A DNA stretch of 64,000 nt, taken from contig JADKBS010000006.1 of assembly GCA_016714985.1 (NCBI GenBank), forward strand, positions 62,001-126,000. Direction: 5' to 3'. Below, piece by piece: positions 44,183-52,755 of this stretch; position 1 is the stretch's first letter; every line of letters begins with the position of its first letter. The stretch is from Saprospiraceae bacterium. Lineage in GTDB: Bacteria > Bacteroidota > Bacteroidia > Chitinophagales > Saprospiraceae. The translations under genes were made by a program, and so were the position numbers. Under the pieces are notes generated by a model. It had not been told where the DNA came from and searched no databases. It saw only the letters and a program-made list of their open reading frames with translations.

Positions 44183-44673
44183 AGCTTATGCCGATGATAA
44201 AGTTCGATAAAGGTATTCCGAATGTCTTCTGTTGCTATTTGCTCTTTATTTATCATTTCCCATCGTTTGGGGATTGGGTATCTTCCCCAATAAGGAATTG
44301 CCTCAGATAGCATTTTCAATAATTCAACTTCTTTGTCGTCTATTGTAAAAGTTCTTATTTTATCAAATAGTTTTAATAAATCATGTCCTTTAGAAATATT
44401 TGAATCTATTTTTCCTTCTTTAACATACTCAGGATTTTCAGAAATTAGCTTTGCTTTTATTACATTTTCAATTGCAAATCCAATCAGCAAAAGGTATGTT
44501 CTTGAAATTCCATATTTGGAAATCTCAACATTACCATCTTTGTCCCTCTTCTGATATACTGTATTTTTCCTGTTATTAAACAGAACTTCACTTGATTCAA
44601 ATAATTCAGATGCAGAATGAAACCATTCAGATGGATGAGCCAATTCGTAATATTTCTCTACTGATTTTTTCAT
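44056..44673 (-). CDS. Hypothetical protein, 3' end fused into the truncated amidohydrolase
   Basis: 205 residues as read. Residues 1-165 form an A+T-rich, helical protein (HSASELFESSEVLFN, RTYLLLIGFAIENVIKAKLI, GHDLLKLFDKIRTF) that resembles HEPN-like helical proteins, but I cannot name a family. From about residue 166 (SPAPDHLQFAAHEAG) the frame is an out-of-frame reading of the amidohydrolase, so the native C-terminus has been lost or changed. It marks a recombination junction near 44182. Confidence 0.6.
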   Translation of the reverse strand: MKKSVEKYYELAHPSEWFHSASELFESSEVLFNNRKNTVYQKRDKDGNVEISKYGISRTYLLLIGFAIENVIKAKLISENPEYVKEGKIDSNISKGHDLLKLFDKIRTFTIDDKEVELLKMLSEAIPYWGRYPIPKRWEMINKEQIATEDIRNTFIELYHRHKLSPAPDHLQFAAHEAGLQPQHRGRGLWEQRSRTGLDGVSSLY

Positions 44674-45004
44674 TTTTTAATCACACATAACAACGGCAAT
44701 CCCGAAAACGACTAACCAAAACCCGCAATGCGCCTTTACTTAGTCGTTTTCGTGTAAGTACGCTTTACTCCTGCATTTTCAAACGGACACTTGCGACTAA
44801 GTAAAATACGAAACCCATACTTCTTAGTCGGTTTTCCACCCCCAGACCATCCCAGCCCTCGCCAGCACGCTCCAAGTTTTTTTGTGGTCTCCCACAGCCT
44901 GTTTCTTTCGCACAAAAATAAGCACAGCCCTCAACAATCCAAACGCATCCCGCATTTTTTTTTTCAGGGTTCATTTTTCCGGAAACGTGATGAACCTGGG
45001 AGCC
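44674..45004. other. Spacer with TTAGTCG inverted motifs
   Basis: CGAAAACGACTAA (44703-44715) and TTAGTCGTTTTCG (44740-44752) form a 13-base perfect inverted repeat; CGACTAAGTAAAA (44797-44809) and TTAGTCGGTTTTC (44824-44836) form a second degenerate pair. An open frame on the minus strand (44765-45133) crosses it but I do not trust it as a gene. Confidence 0.5.
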
Positions 45005-45009
45005 GATTG

Positions 45010-45245
45010 GGTTAGCACCATCGCCGCTGGGTATATACTTGTCATTGATGGCTATAGGAGCATCGTGGCAGGGGATATACTTGTCGGCGATGGGGATATG
45101 CTTTGCGACGATGGGTTGCACCCTACGGCGCAAAGATGACGCTCATCGCCGACAAGATGCGTCCAATCGCCGCAAAGACGCAGCTTATCGGCGATAAGGG
45201 TCATCCAATCGGCGATAAGACTCACCTGATTCAGCACAAGATGAA
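45010..45245. repeat. 21-base tandem repeat array that switches strand at its centre
   Basis: Right half (about 45135-45245) has five 21-base units of the type ATCGGCGATAAGGGTCATCCA, encoding LIADKMR, PIAAKTQ, LIGDKGH, PIGDKTH on the plus strand. Left half (about 45010-45115) has similar units on the minus strand (PIADKYI, AINDKYI). The centre, TTGCGACGATGGG to its complement ending 45137, is a palindrome. Confidence 0.7.
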
Positions 45246-45366
45246 CCTTGGGGAAGAAAAAGGGATTTATAGCAAAAAAATCTGGAAAATGTTTGTTTAT
45301 GTATTAAGGGAATTTGATATTTGCCTTGACATTGAACTTAAACAAGAGGCACAAGATTCGATCTGA
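45103..45366 (+). CDS. Possible small repeat-encoded protein
   Basis: 87 codons: MRRWVAPYGAKMT, then five heptapeptide repeats (IADKMRP, IAAKTQL, IGDKGHP, IGDKTHL, IQHKMNL) and a unique helical end (IWKMFVYVLREFDICLDIELKQEA). A mirror reading frame starts at 45133 on the other strand. It could be a real small protein with heptad repeats or only a repeat that stays open. Low confidence. Confidence 0.3.
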   Translation: MRRWVAPYGAKMTLIADKMRPIAAKTQLIGDKGHPIGDKTHLIQHKMNLGEEKGIYSKKIWKMFVYVLREFDICLDIELKQEAQDSI

Positions 45367-45450
45367 TAGTAACGGATAAGGCTCTATTTACGGCGCTCAG
45401 GGGAGGCGCTATTTTACCCAATCAATGGCCTCGCAATTAACTACCTGCTT

Positions 45451-46173
45451 ATGGAAACCTTGTATTTCCCACCTATTCTAGTTTCTGAGTATTTGGCTTG
45501 GTTGAAAAACTTCAATGCCAATTTACAGCCCATCTACCAGACTTATGACATTACCGAATCGGAAATGAGCGAGTTGTCGGCCGATGAAAGATCGTTGGCC
45601 TATATCGTTGGAAGGCAAGAAACTTATGCGAGCACCTCATCCCTTTTCATTACTACCCGCAATATTTTCTGGTCGGGCGACCCTGAGAACCCGAATTTGG
45701 AGTTGGTAAACTACGAGCCACAGGTGCCCGAAGTTAAGGCTGATATAATTCCGCCACCGGGCCGCCCCAACCTGTACGCTCGGCTGAAAAGCATTGTGCT
45801 GCGGCTGCGGCAGCACCCCAAGATGAACGAGTCAACCGCCAAACTGCTGGGCATTCAGCCGAGGCCAAAATCCAGCGACAATCCGGTGGAATACCTGCCC
45901 GTGCTGTCCGTGTCGGTACTGAACGGCCAAGCCATCCTCGACTGCCCCGTGCGGGGCTTTGCAGGCTACGAGGTCTGGCGTGACCGCACCAATAATAATA
46001 ACCTCACGATGAACGATAAATCGGTGGGCCGCACCTGGACGGACACCACCCCCTTGCCGGATGGCGTGAATGCCGAGATTAGGCAGTACCGGGTACGCAT
46101 GCTGGACTCCAACAACCAGCCCATCGGGCAGTTCAGCAACACGGTGGCGGCGACGGTGAGCAGGGCGATATAG
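45451..46173 (+). CDS. Hypothetical protein with C-terminal fibronectin-like segment
   Basis: 240 residues without signal peptide. N-terminal helical half (EYLAWLKNFNANLQPIYQTY, IVGRQETYASTSSL), a Pro-rich linker (PPPGRPNLYAR near 100), and a C-terminal beta segment YLPVLSVSVLNGQAILDCPVRGFAGYEVWRD... IRQYRVRMLDSNNQPIGQFSNTVAATV that reads like a fibronectin III fold. No family named. Isolated, with repeats on both sides. Confidence 0.68.
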   Translation: METLYFPPILVSEYLAWLKNFNANLQPIYQTYDITESEMSELSADERSLAYIVGRQETYASTSSLFITTRNIFWSGDPENPNLELVNYEPQVPEVKADIIPPPGRPNLYARLKSIVLRLRQHPKMNESTAKLLGIQPRPKSSDNPVEYLPVLSVSVLNGQAILDCPVRGFAGYEVWRDRTNNNNLTMNDKSVGRTWTDTTPLPDGVNAEIRQYRVRMLDSNNQPIGQFSNTVAATVSRAI

Positions 46174-46364
46174 CCAGAGCGTAAATAGTTTTTGTGTTAT
46201 TGTGGCTGGCCTTTTCTGCGGAGGGGGCCAGTTTTTTGGGCTTATATGAGCATGGACGCTATGTTGCCCCGTGGGGCTATCCTTGTCAAAATAAATATAG
46301 AACGACACTGCTCGTTGCAAGCTGGACTTTAATGTCGGCAACTTATGTTGAGTACAATGTTGTG

Positions 46365-46540
46365 CATCTATCATCTTGTAACCCCCGGTTTAAACCGGGG
46401 GCGTGCAATACCCCGTCCCACATCTATCTTCTTTACAGAACATCCGCATCGTGTGATGGGATGTTTTTGAAAAGAAGATAGATGGAGTTATGGCAATGGT
46501 TCAGCCCCCGTTAAAACGGGGGGTTACTAGATGATAGATG
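46365..46540. mobile_element. Nested palindromic MITE-like element
   Basis: Terminal inverted repeats 46365-46386 and 46519-46540 match at 21 of 22 bases (CATCTATCATCT.GTAACCCC). Inside each end lies a small hairpin (CCCCGGTTTAAACCGGGG at 46383-46400; CCCCCGTTAAAACGGGGG at 46505-46522). An inner pair ACATCTATCTTCTTT / AAAAGAAGATAGATG (about 46421-46435, 46469-46483) is nested. No transposase is inside, so it would move in trans if mobile. Confidence 0.7.
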
Positions 46541-46802
46541 TAATGTAGGGTAGGCCTTAGGTTGACGGCATTCAAGCTGTGCTGGCATAAGGGCTATGGT
46601 TGCGGCCGCTGGCCTACATAAGCCACGAGATACATGGCCTATTTAGGGTGGCCAGAGGCGCAACCAATGTCAGTCAACGAGCAAAGCTGGTGACTAGCAA
46701 GGCCGTTTTTCAATTTGAGTTATAGATCGTGCGTCAGCGGGGTGCCTTGTTCGATGCAGTTTTTCTTTTCATAGGCTTGAAAAAAAACAAAAATTATATA
46801 TG
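46541..46802. other. Non-coding spacer with an inverted repeat
   Basis: GTTGCGGCCGCTGGCC (46599-46614) and GGCCAGAGGCGCAAC (46650-46664) can pair around a 35-base loop. No credible gene. It may be a structured RNA or a decayed element; nothing more can be supported. Confidence 0.4.
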
Positions 46803-47789
46803 CTACTTTTCAACTTTTGTAAGCTGATTTACCAATTCATTAGAAATCACCTTGACAATTTCTTGTACTACTGTATTATTTAATTCTTCAAAGTTATTAC
46901 GAATATTAGATGCAATGCTTTTAGGAATTTTATCTGCCAATTTTTCGGGGAAACTGTTGTATTCATAAACTAATATCCCTGCTATTATTGGAATAATAAT
47001 CCATGCAATTGGAATACCCGATATTCCAATTAAAGCAAGTAATGCCAAAATTGCTTTGCCAACAACCGTCTTTATTAAAATGCCTACGCCTATTTTCTTT
47101 ATTGCCAGTAAAATTGCGGATTTGAATACACCTGCCGCAAGTGCTTTTGCCACGACCACGGAAATTTGCTTCAAAAGTAATTTCCCCATGCCAGTAGCCA
47201 TAAATTTCCCAATTGCAGCTAATAGTTGTTGTCCAACTGTAGATGATAGAAATTGAGATATGCTATTAGACATTGTGTTAATCAAGTCACCTGCAAGTGA
47301 AGAAGCCGACTCGCCTGCCAACAAGGTTTTAACTTCATGTTTTAGCCAAGCTTGATTCGTGCTGATATCCTTCTGTATCAATCCTTTTATTATTTTACTA
47401 TTTCTAATTTGATTAGTAACACCTTCAGTAATTTTCCCCCTTATTTCTTCATCTGAGTAGAATTCAACAATAGCTTCTTCAGTAGCTTTTAATGCTATTG
47501 GTGTTACACAACTTTCAATAGTATATCCTTCAAATTTTACTTCTTTCATGTATGCAATTAACACTCTCACATAATCTATGCTGGCGCTTAGCTTAACCTC
47601 TTTAACGTAAACATCACCTCGGTACAATTGGAAAGACAAGCATTTACTTGGTTCAATTTTTCGAAGGGCCCAAGAAGTTTTGAGGTGAATTTTATTCGCC
47701 AAGTTGTATTTATCGCCTTCTAAGGTTTTTGCTATTTCTTTGTAACCTATTACATTGTTGAGGAATACTGATGCTGCATCTTGGTTCAT
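46803..47789 (-). CDS. Hypothetical protein with strongly hydrophobic middle, possibly membrane-active
   Basis: 328 residues. A soluble N-terminal part (1-150), a helical region rich in Ser/Ala (AGESASSLAGDLINTMSNSI), then about four consecutive hydrophobic stretches from 190 to 285 (QLLAAIGKFMATGMGKLLLK, VVVAKALAAGVFKSAILLAI, GILIKTVVGKAILALLALIG, IPIAWIIIPIIAGILVYEY) and a helical tail. This pattern recalls pore-forming or effector proteins but no family is recognised. A+T-rich, in an accessory region. Confidence 0.65.
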   Translation of the reverse strand: MNQDAASVFLNNVIGYKEIAKTLEGDKYNLANKIHLKTSWALRKIEPSKCLSFQLYRGDVYVKEVKLSASIDYVRVLIAYMKEVKFEGYTIESCVTPIALKATEEAIVEFYSDEEIRGKITEGVTNQIRNSKIIKGLIQKDISTNQAWLKHEVKTLLAGESASSLAGDLINTMSNSISQFLSSTVGQQLLAAIGKFMATGMGKLLLKQISVVVAKALAAGVFKSAILLAIKKIGVGILIKTVVGKAILALLALIGISGIPIAWIIIPIIAGILVYEYNSFPEKLADKIPKSIASNIRNNFEELNNTVVQEIVKVISNELVNQLTKVEK

Positions 47790-47959
47790 GATATTTTGTT
47801 TTTGCTTTTTTAGTAATCAAATTAGCGCAATGTTTTTAATTTCATTTTCCCTTTTTCATTGCATCGAACGTTTGGATGTACGCCCATGCCGCCGTGTGTT
47901 GGGCTTGCGGGTTGGGCTTGGCGCAAATAGGCAGGAGTGCTTTGTTCGACGATTTTTTA

Positions 47960-49729
47960 TTATATTTTTATGAATTGTCTTATTGCCTTTCCCTTCCCTT
48001 CACTTACTTCGATGATGTACAAACCTCGTGGCAATTTACCTACATCAATCGTTACAGTTGAAGTTCTTATCTCTTCGTGTAAAATTTGTTCTCCAATTAC
48101 ATTTCTTATCTTATATTTATATTGTTTTGGAGTTAATTTGCCTAAAATGTCGAGATGAAGAACTTCATTAGTTGGGTTTGGGTAAATTGAAATTAGATTT
48201 TCTAATTCATTTTCTGCCGTTTGCACCACGCCAGGGCATGTTAATGTCAATTTGTACTGACCATTATTACTTTCATCATCTGTGAGGTAAATAAAGTAAT
48301 CGCCTGCTTGTGGGGCGTCAAAAGTTGCAATTATACTTTGACCGTCTCCTGCGGAAAATGAATTGCCAATTTGAAAATCCAAATCAGTTCGAAATTGCCC
48401 TTCAATGTCAATATTTGCAGGAACATTACTTATTGTAGCAGTAACTGTTCCCGCTTCTGGAACATTAAACTTGTAATAATCTATATCATTGCTACTTCTA
48501 ATCGAAGCAAAAATAGGCGAATTGCAAGGAATTAATTTTGCTTCATTGAATGTATGATTACACTCGTAGATATCGGAAGTATCTAATGTCACTTTTAAGG
48601 TGTAAAGGTCAGGACTTGTCTGACTTGTATTTGGATTTTCAGCAACTCGAATATAATATTTTCCGGCTGGACACACTAACTGGTCAATTACTACAGTCTC
48701 TCCAAAGCCACCACCACCTTCTGCTACCCAGTTAGACTGGTTTGATTCGTGGAATATTCTCATATTCATTGTAATTTCTGCGGGGACATTTGTTGCACGA
48801 GCATTAATTATTCCGGCACGAGGTATTGTAAAGCAGAAAAAGTCAACATCATCGGCAGACCTAAGAGCTGCATGTATTTCTTCATCAAGTGAAATGGATG
48901 AAGCGGTGGGAAAAGAATTATTGCATTCGTAAATATCGGATGTATCTAATACCACTTTTAGATTGTACAAATCAGGACTTGATTGAGAAACAACCGGGTT
49001 TTCAGCTACTCGGATGTAGTATTTTCCGGCAGGGCAAACTAATTGGTCAATAGTTACAGTTTCACCTAAGCCTCCGCCTCCTTCTGCTACCCAACCAGAT
49101 TGGTTTGATTCGTGAAAAATTCTCATATTCATAGAAATTTCTGCGGGGACATTTGTTGCACGAGCATTAATTATCCCAGCACGGGGTATCGTAAAACAAT
49201 AAAAGTCCACATCATCTTCAGAACGTAGGGTTGCTTGAATATCTTCGTTTAGCTCAATAGATGTGGCAGTTGCGAAATTGTTATTACATTCGTACACATC
49301 CGTTGTGTCAAACGTTATTTTAAGGTTGTACAAATCAGGACTTGATTGAGAAACAACCGGGTTTTCAGCTACTCGGATGTAATATTTTCCAACAGGGCAA
49401 ACTAATTCATCAAATTCGACTGTCTCCCCGAAACCTCCACCGTCTTCATCTAATATGTTTGAAAGGTCAGACTCATGAAAAAGTCTAATGTTCATTGTAA
49501 TCGTACTTGGAACGTCAGTTACTCTTACGTTAATCACACCGGCACGGGTAATGTTGAAAGAGTAGAAGTCGACATCATCATTTGGATTGAGAGAACCTGT
49601 TACTGTCCCCATCAAGTTGGTAAGTACAACAGGACAAGCATCACTGAAAGTGTTGTTTGAAGGACATTCTTGACTAAAAAGGAAGGATGGAATGAAAAGT
49701 CCAATCAGAAGGTAAAGTGCTGGTTTCAT
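47960..49729 (-). CDS. T9SS-exported protein with four pre-peptidase C-terminal-like repeats
   Basis: 589 residues. Signal peptide (about 1-20, ending LFSQ). Four PPC-type beta-sandwich repeats of about 110 residues, each with the pattern YECNN.F..A, DDVDFY.F.I.RAG, NVPAE..MNMRIFHES and CPAGKYYIRVAENP. Repeats 2 and 3 are nearly identical also at DNA level. The C-terminal 80 residues (ISIYPNPTNEVLHLDI to GKAIRQFIKI) are a type A sorting domain. Cell-surface or secreted protein, probably adhesive or structural. Confidence 0.85.
   Translation of the reverse strand: MKPALYLLIGLFIPSFLFSQECPSNNTFSDACPVVLTNLMGTVTGSLNPNDDVDFYSFNITRAGVINVRVTDVPSTITMNIRLFHESDLSNILDEDGGGFGETVEFDELVCPVGKYYIRVAENPVVSQSSPDLYNLKITFDTTDVYECNNNFATATSIELNEDIQATLRSEDDVDFYCFTIPRAGIINARATNVPAEISMNMRIFHESNQSGWVAEGGGGLGETVTIDQLVCPAGKYYIRVAENPVVSQSSPDLYNLKVVLDTSDIYECNNSFPTASSISLDEEIHAALRSADDVDFFCFTIPRAGIINARATNVPAEITMNMRIFHESNQSNWVAEGGGGFGETVVIDQLVCPAGKYYIRVAENPNTSQTSPDLYTLKVTLDTSDIYECNHTFNEAKLIPCNSPIFASIRSSNDIDYYKFNVPEAGTVTATISNVPANIDIEGQFRTDLDFQIGNSFSAGDGQSIIATFDAPQAGDYFIYLTDDESNNGQYKLTLTCPGVVQTAENELENLISIYPNPTNEVLHLDILGKLTPKQYKYKIRNVIGEQILHEEIRTSTVTIDVGKLPRGLYIIEVSEGKGKAIRQFIKI
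48570..49430. repeat. Near-identical coding repeats of about 330 bases
   Basis: Blocks such as CGGGGACATTTGTTGCACGA (at about 48780 and 49143) and CGGGTTTTCAGCTACTCGGA (about 48997 and 49358) recur with period near 360 bases. This indicates recent tandem duplication within the PPC protein gene. Confidence 0.75.
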
Positions 49730-50086
49730 ATTTTATTAATTTTATTTTGATTTCATTTTATTTCGTCGAACTTGTCTATGTACGCCACTCCGCACATACA
49801 CGCTACAGCGGACATTTCCACTTACGTTCCCCCTTTCTACCCACAAAGCAGTTATAAGTAAATTTTTAAAGAACTAAAACGTGGATGCATCCACCCAACA
49901 CAGTGACAAAGCTAATTTCTGGTGATTAGAATTTCAAACATTTCGAACCCCTATTACAGAAAATGGTAATGCCCATCCCGAAATTTCCCCAAAATTTCAC
50001 ATTGAGTTAACCCAGCATCCCCATTTTGCACCATTGCAAACGCTCCTCCCCCCACAATACCACCCAACCCCAATCCGTTACGACCT
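49730..50086. other. Spacer between divergent genes, nothing clear
   Basis: 357 bases between the divergent PPC gene and the DUF5686 gene. It should hold both promoters, but I see no convincing promoter, hairpin or small gene. Confidence 0.5.
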
Positions 50087-50104
50087 TTGCCAAAAAAATC
50101 ACCC

Positions 50105-52678
50105 ATGTTGACTAAGACCTGTACCCTTTTCCTATTCCTACTACTGCCGCTTTTCCTGCTGGCCCAAGTGCGAGGCACAGTGAAGGACACCAAGGGCGAG
50201 CCGCTGCCCTTTGTGTCCATCTACGTGCAGGGCACGACGAATGGCACCACTTCCAACCTGAAGGGGGAGTTCAGTTTGCCGCTGGCGCAGGGCAGGCACC
50301 AGTTGGTGTTCCAGTTCATCGGCTACAAGCAGCATACCGAGGCGGTGGAGGTGGCGGGCAAGCCCCTGCGCTTGGATGTGGTGCTGCAAGAGGAGTCCAT
50401 CGAACTGGCCGGCGTGGAGGTGAAGGCCAATGCCGAAGACCCGGCCTATCCCATCATCCGAAAGGCGATAGAGCGGCGGGAATTCCACCGGAAGCAGGTG
50501 GAATCCTATACTTGCGAGGTGTATATCAAGGGCAATGTGAAGATTTTGAAGTCCCCGGACAAGCTGTTCGGCCAGGAGGTGGGCGACCTCGACGGCAACC
50601 TCGATACCACGGGGCAAGGCATCGTTTACCTCTCCGAGTCGGTGTCGAAGCTCTACCACAAGCAGCCGGACAAGTTCCGGGAGGTGATGGAATCGAGCAA
50701 GGTGAGCGGCAACAACCAGGGCTTTAGCTTCAATTCGGCGCAGGAGATGGACCTCGACCTCTACCGCAATTACTCGAAGTTTGGCCGCAACATGGTCTCG
50801 CCCATCGCCGACAACGCCATGAACCACTACCGCTACCGCCTCGAAGGGGCTTTTGTGGACGAGGCGGGCCGCTTGGTCAACAAAATCGCCGTGCTGCCCA
50901 AGAACGCCGCCGACCCGGTCTTTCGGGGCTTTGTCTATATCCTCCACGATACCTGGAATATCCAGAGCGCCGACCTCTACACCACGGGGCTTTCGGCGCA
51001 GATGCCGTTTTTCGATACCTTCAATATCCGGCAGAACTTCGTGCCGATTGCGCCTAGTCAGGCGGTGACTCCGGCCACTGAACCCGTCTGGCGGCTCTTC
51101 TCCCAGACCTACGACATCACGGGCGGGGCATTCGGCTTCAAGTTCGGGGCGCATTACACGGGCATTTACCGCAATTACGACCTCGCTGCCCAGCTCTCCG
51201 ACGATTTCTTCGGCAACGAGGTGATGAAGGTCAACGAGGGTGCCAACGAGAAGGACACGTCCTACTGGAACCAGGCCCGCCCCGTGCCGCTGACCACCGA
51301 GGAGTCGGTAGATTATGTGAAAAAAGACAGTATCCAGGTCATTCGGGAGTCGAAGCCGTTCATGGACTCCCTCGACCAAAAGGCGAACAAGCTGCAGTGG
51401 GGCGACCTGCTGTTTGGCTATACTTGGCAAAACTCATGGAAGCGGCAGTCCGTCACGCTGGCCACGCCCATCAATTCGGTGCAGTACAACCTCGTGCAGG
51501 GCCTGAAACTGAACGTGGGCCTCAGCTACCGCAAGTATTTCGACAAAAACCGCAATAAAATGCTGGAGACGGGCGGGCGGGTGAACTACGGCCTTGCGGA
51601 ACAAAAACTGCGGGTGGCGGGCGATTTCACCTGGCGTTTCGACCCCAAGAAATTTGCGCAGTTCAGGATGTCCGGCGGGCAGGAGGTGCTGCAGTTGAAC
51701 GAGCTGGATCCTATTCCGACGCTCTACAATACCATCTTCACGGCGTTTTACCGGAGGAACTACGGTCGTTTTTACGATAAAAAATACTGGAAGGCAGACT
51801 ACCAACAGGAGCTGGTCAACGGCATCCTTGGCTTCGCCGTCGTGCAGTACGCCGACCGTTCGCCACTGGAAAACCAAACGGATTTCAGTATTTTCTATCG
51901 GAAAAAACGGGAGTTCCAACCCAACCTGCCCATCAACGACCACCTGACGGACGACGGACTGTCCCGTAGCCAAAGCCTTGTGGCGGGCATCAGCCTGCGC
52001 TTTCGGCCTGGCCAGAAGTACATGGACTACCCCGACCGCAAGTTCATCCTTGGCAGCGATTTCCCGGATGTATGGCTGCACTACCGCAAGGGCATCAGCG
52101 CCTTGGGCAGCGATGTGGACTATGACCGCCTTTCCGTCGCCATTTCAAAAAACGACATTACCCTCGGCAAATCCGGCGTCATGCGCTTCCGCTTGGAGGC
52201 GGGCAGCTTCCTCAATCACCGCAAAATGTACTTTCAGGACTACCGCCACTTCCTCGGCAATGAGCTTCGCATTGGCAACAAGGACTACTATATGTACGCT
52301 TTCAAGATGCTGCCCTATTATGCGCACAGCACTGCCCGCTCGTGGTTCGAGGGACATCGGAGAGGTTTTGAGGTATGGAGGTATGAGGTATTCGCCCCCA
52401 TACCTCCATACCTCATACCTCATACCTCATCCCTCTTCATCCCTTCTCCAATCCGTCACCGTCATGTACACCACCACGATGCCGGTGATAATCATGAAGA
52501 TTTTGGCCAGGAAGCCAAACAGGGCGCCGGGGTAGTCCAGCCATACAAGGAAGCTCAGCTTCACACCGACCAAACTCAGCACCAAGGCCGAGAAGCCCAA
52601 GATGAACAACAGAAAACCGAAGGAAACCCAAGCTGCTTTTTTCATAATTCGTTGTTTTGTGCCGCAAAGGTAAATTAA
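50105..52678 (+). CDS. DUF5686 / carboxypeptidase-regulatory-like outer membrane protein, 3' end replaced
   Basis: 857 residues from ATG 50105 (MLTKTCTLFLFLLL), signal peptide ending LLAQ. An N-terminal carboxypeptidase-regulatory (CarboxypepD_reg-like) domain (VRGTVKDTKGEPLPFVSIYV) is followed by the DUF5686 beta-barrel. Native sequence stops at about residue 754 (AHSTARSWFEGH); from 52357 on the frame runs through a word repeat (VWRYEVFAPIPPYLIPH) and then reads the antisense of the next gene, ending at 52678. The last strands of the barrel, expected to be roughly 80-100 residues, are missing, so folding is doubtful. Confidence 0.85.
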   Translation: MLTKTCTLFLFLLLPLFLLAQVRGTVKDTKGEPLPFVSIYVQGTTNGTTSNLKGEFSLPLAQGRHQLVFQFIGYKQHTEAVEVAGKPLRLDVVLQEESIELAGVEVKANAEDPAYPIIRKAIERREFHRKQVESYTCEVYIKGNVKILKSPDKLFGQEVGDLDGNLDTTGQGIVYLSESVSKLYHKQPDKFREVMESSKVSGNNQGFSFNSAQEMDLDLYRNYSKFGRNMVSPIADNAMNHYRYRLEGAFVDEAGRLVNKIAVLPKNAADPVFRGFVYILHDTWNIQSADLYTTGLSAQMPFFDTFNIRQNFVPIAPSQAVTPATEPVWRLFSQTYDITGGAFGFKFGAHYTGIYRNYDLAAQLSDDFFGNEVMKVNEGANEKDTSYWNQARPVPLTTEESVDYVKKDSIQVIRESKPFMDSLDQKANKLQWGDLLFGYTWQNSWKRQSVTLATPINSVQYNLVQGLKLNVGLSYRKYFDKNRNKMLETGGRVNYGLAEQKLRVAGDFTWRFDPKKFAQFRMSGGQEVLQLNELDPIPTLYNTIFTAFYRRNYGRFYDKKYWKADYQQELVNGILGFAVVQYADRSPLENQTDFSIFYRKKREFQPNLPINDHLTDDGLSRSQSLVAGISLRFRPGQKYMDYPDRKFILGSDFPDVWLHYRKGISALGSDVDYDRLSVAISKNDITLGKSGVMRFRLEAGSFLNHRKMYFQDYRHFLGNELRIGNKDYYMYAFKMLPYYAHSTARSWFEGHRRGFEVWRYEVFAPIPPYLIPHTSSLFIPSPIRHRHVHHHDAGDNHEDFGQEAKQGAGVVQPYKEAQLHTDQTQHQGREAQDEQQKTEGNPSCFFHNSLFCAAKVN
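52369..52429. repeat. Inverted word repeat (GGTATGGA) at the truncated end of the DUF5686 gene
   Basis: Left arm 52369-52391 and right arm 52400-52429 of GGTATGA/GGTATGGA words. Same word as at 33638. Native coding sequence ends 12 bases before it. Confidence 0.85.
52427..52645 (-). CDS. Small two-helix membrane protein
   Basis: 72 residues: MKKAAWVSFGFLLFILGFSA, two hydrophobic helices (about 7-28, 40-63) and a polar tail TDWRRDEEG. The positive N-terminus and hydrophobic profile look like a real inner-membrane protein of unknown function. It lies antisense to the aberrant tail of the DUF5686 gene, which argues that the tail is not native. Confidence 0.72.
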   Translation of the reverse strand: MKKAAWVSFGFLLFILGFSALVLSLVGVKLSFLVWLDYPGALFGFLAKIFMIITGIVVVYMTVTDWRRDEEG

Positions 52679-52747
52679 TGATGAATGATAAATGATGAAT
52701 CATCGTAAGGCCTCTCATTCATCATTCATCATTTATCATTCATCATT
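52677..52747. repeat. Inverted word repeat (ATGATGA) between the small membrane gene and VOC gene
   Basis: Left arm 52677-52700 and right arm 52717-52747 with ATGATGA/ATGATAA words; 16-base loop. Located in a divergent spacer, so it is not a terminator for either neighbour. Confidence 0.85.
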
Positions 52748-52755
52748 ATAAAAGA

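Noticed and set aside
44765..45133. 122-codon minus-strand frame
   Set aside because: Made of the 21-base repeats followed by low-similarity sequence; no independent support as a gene.
46194..46481. 95-codon plus-strand frame
   Set aside because: Runs across the palindromic element and has no protein-like features.
46599..46664. Integron attC-like site
   Set aside because: An inverted repeat is present but the conserved RYYYAAC/GTTRRRY core sites are not arranged as in attC, and no integrase is near.
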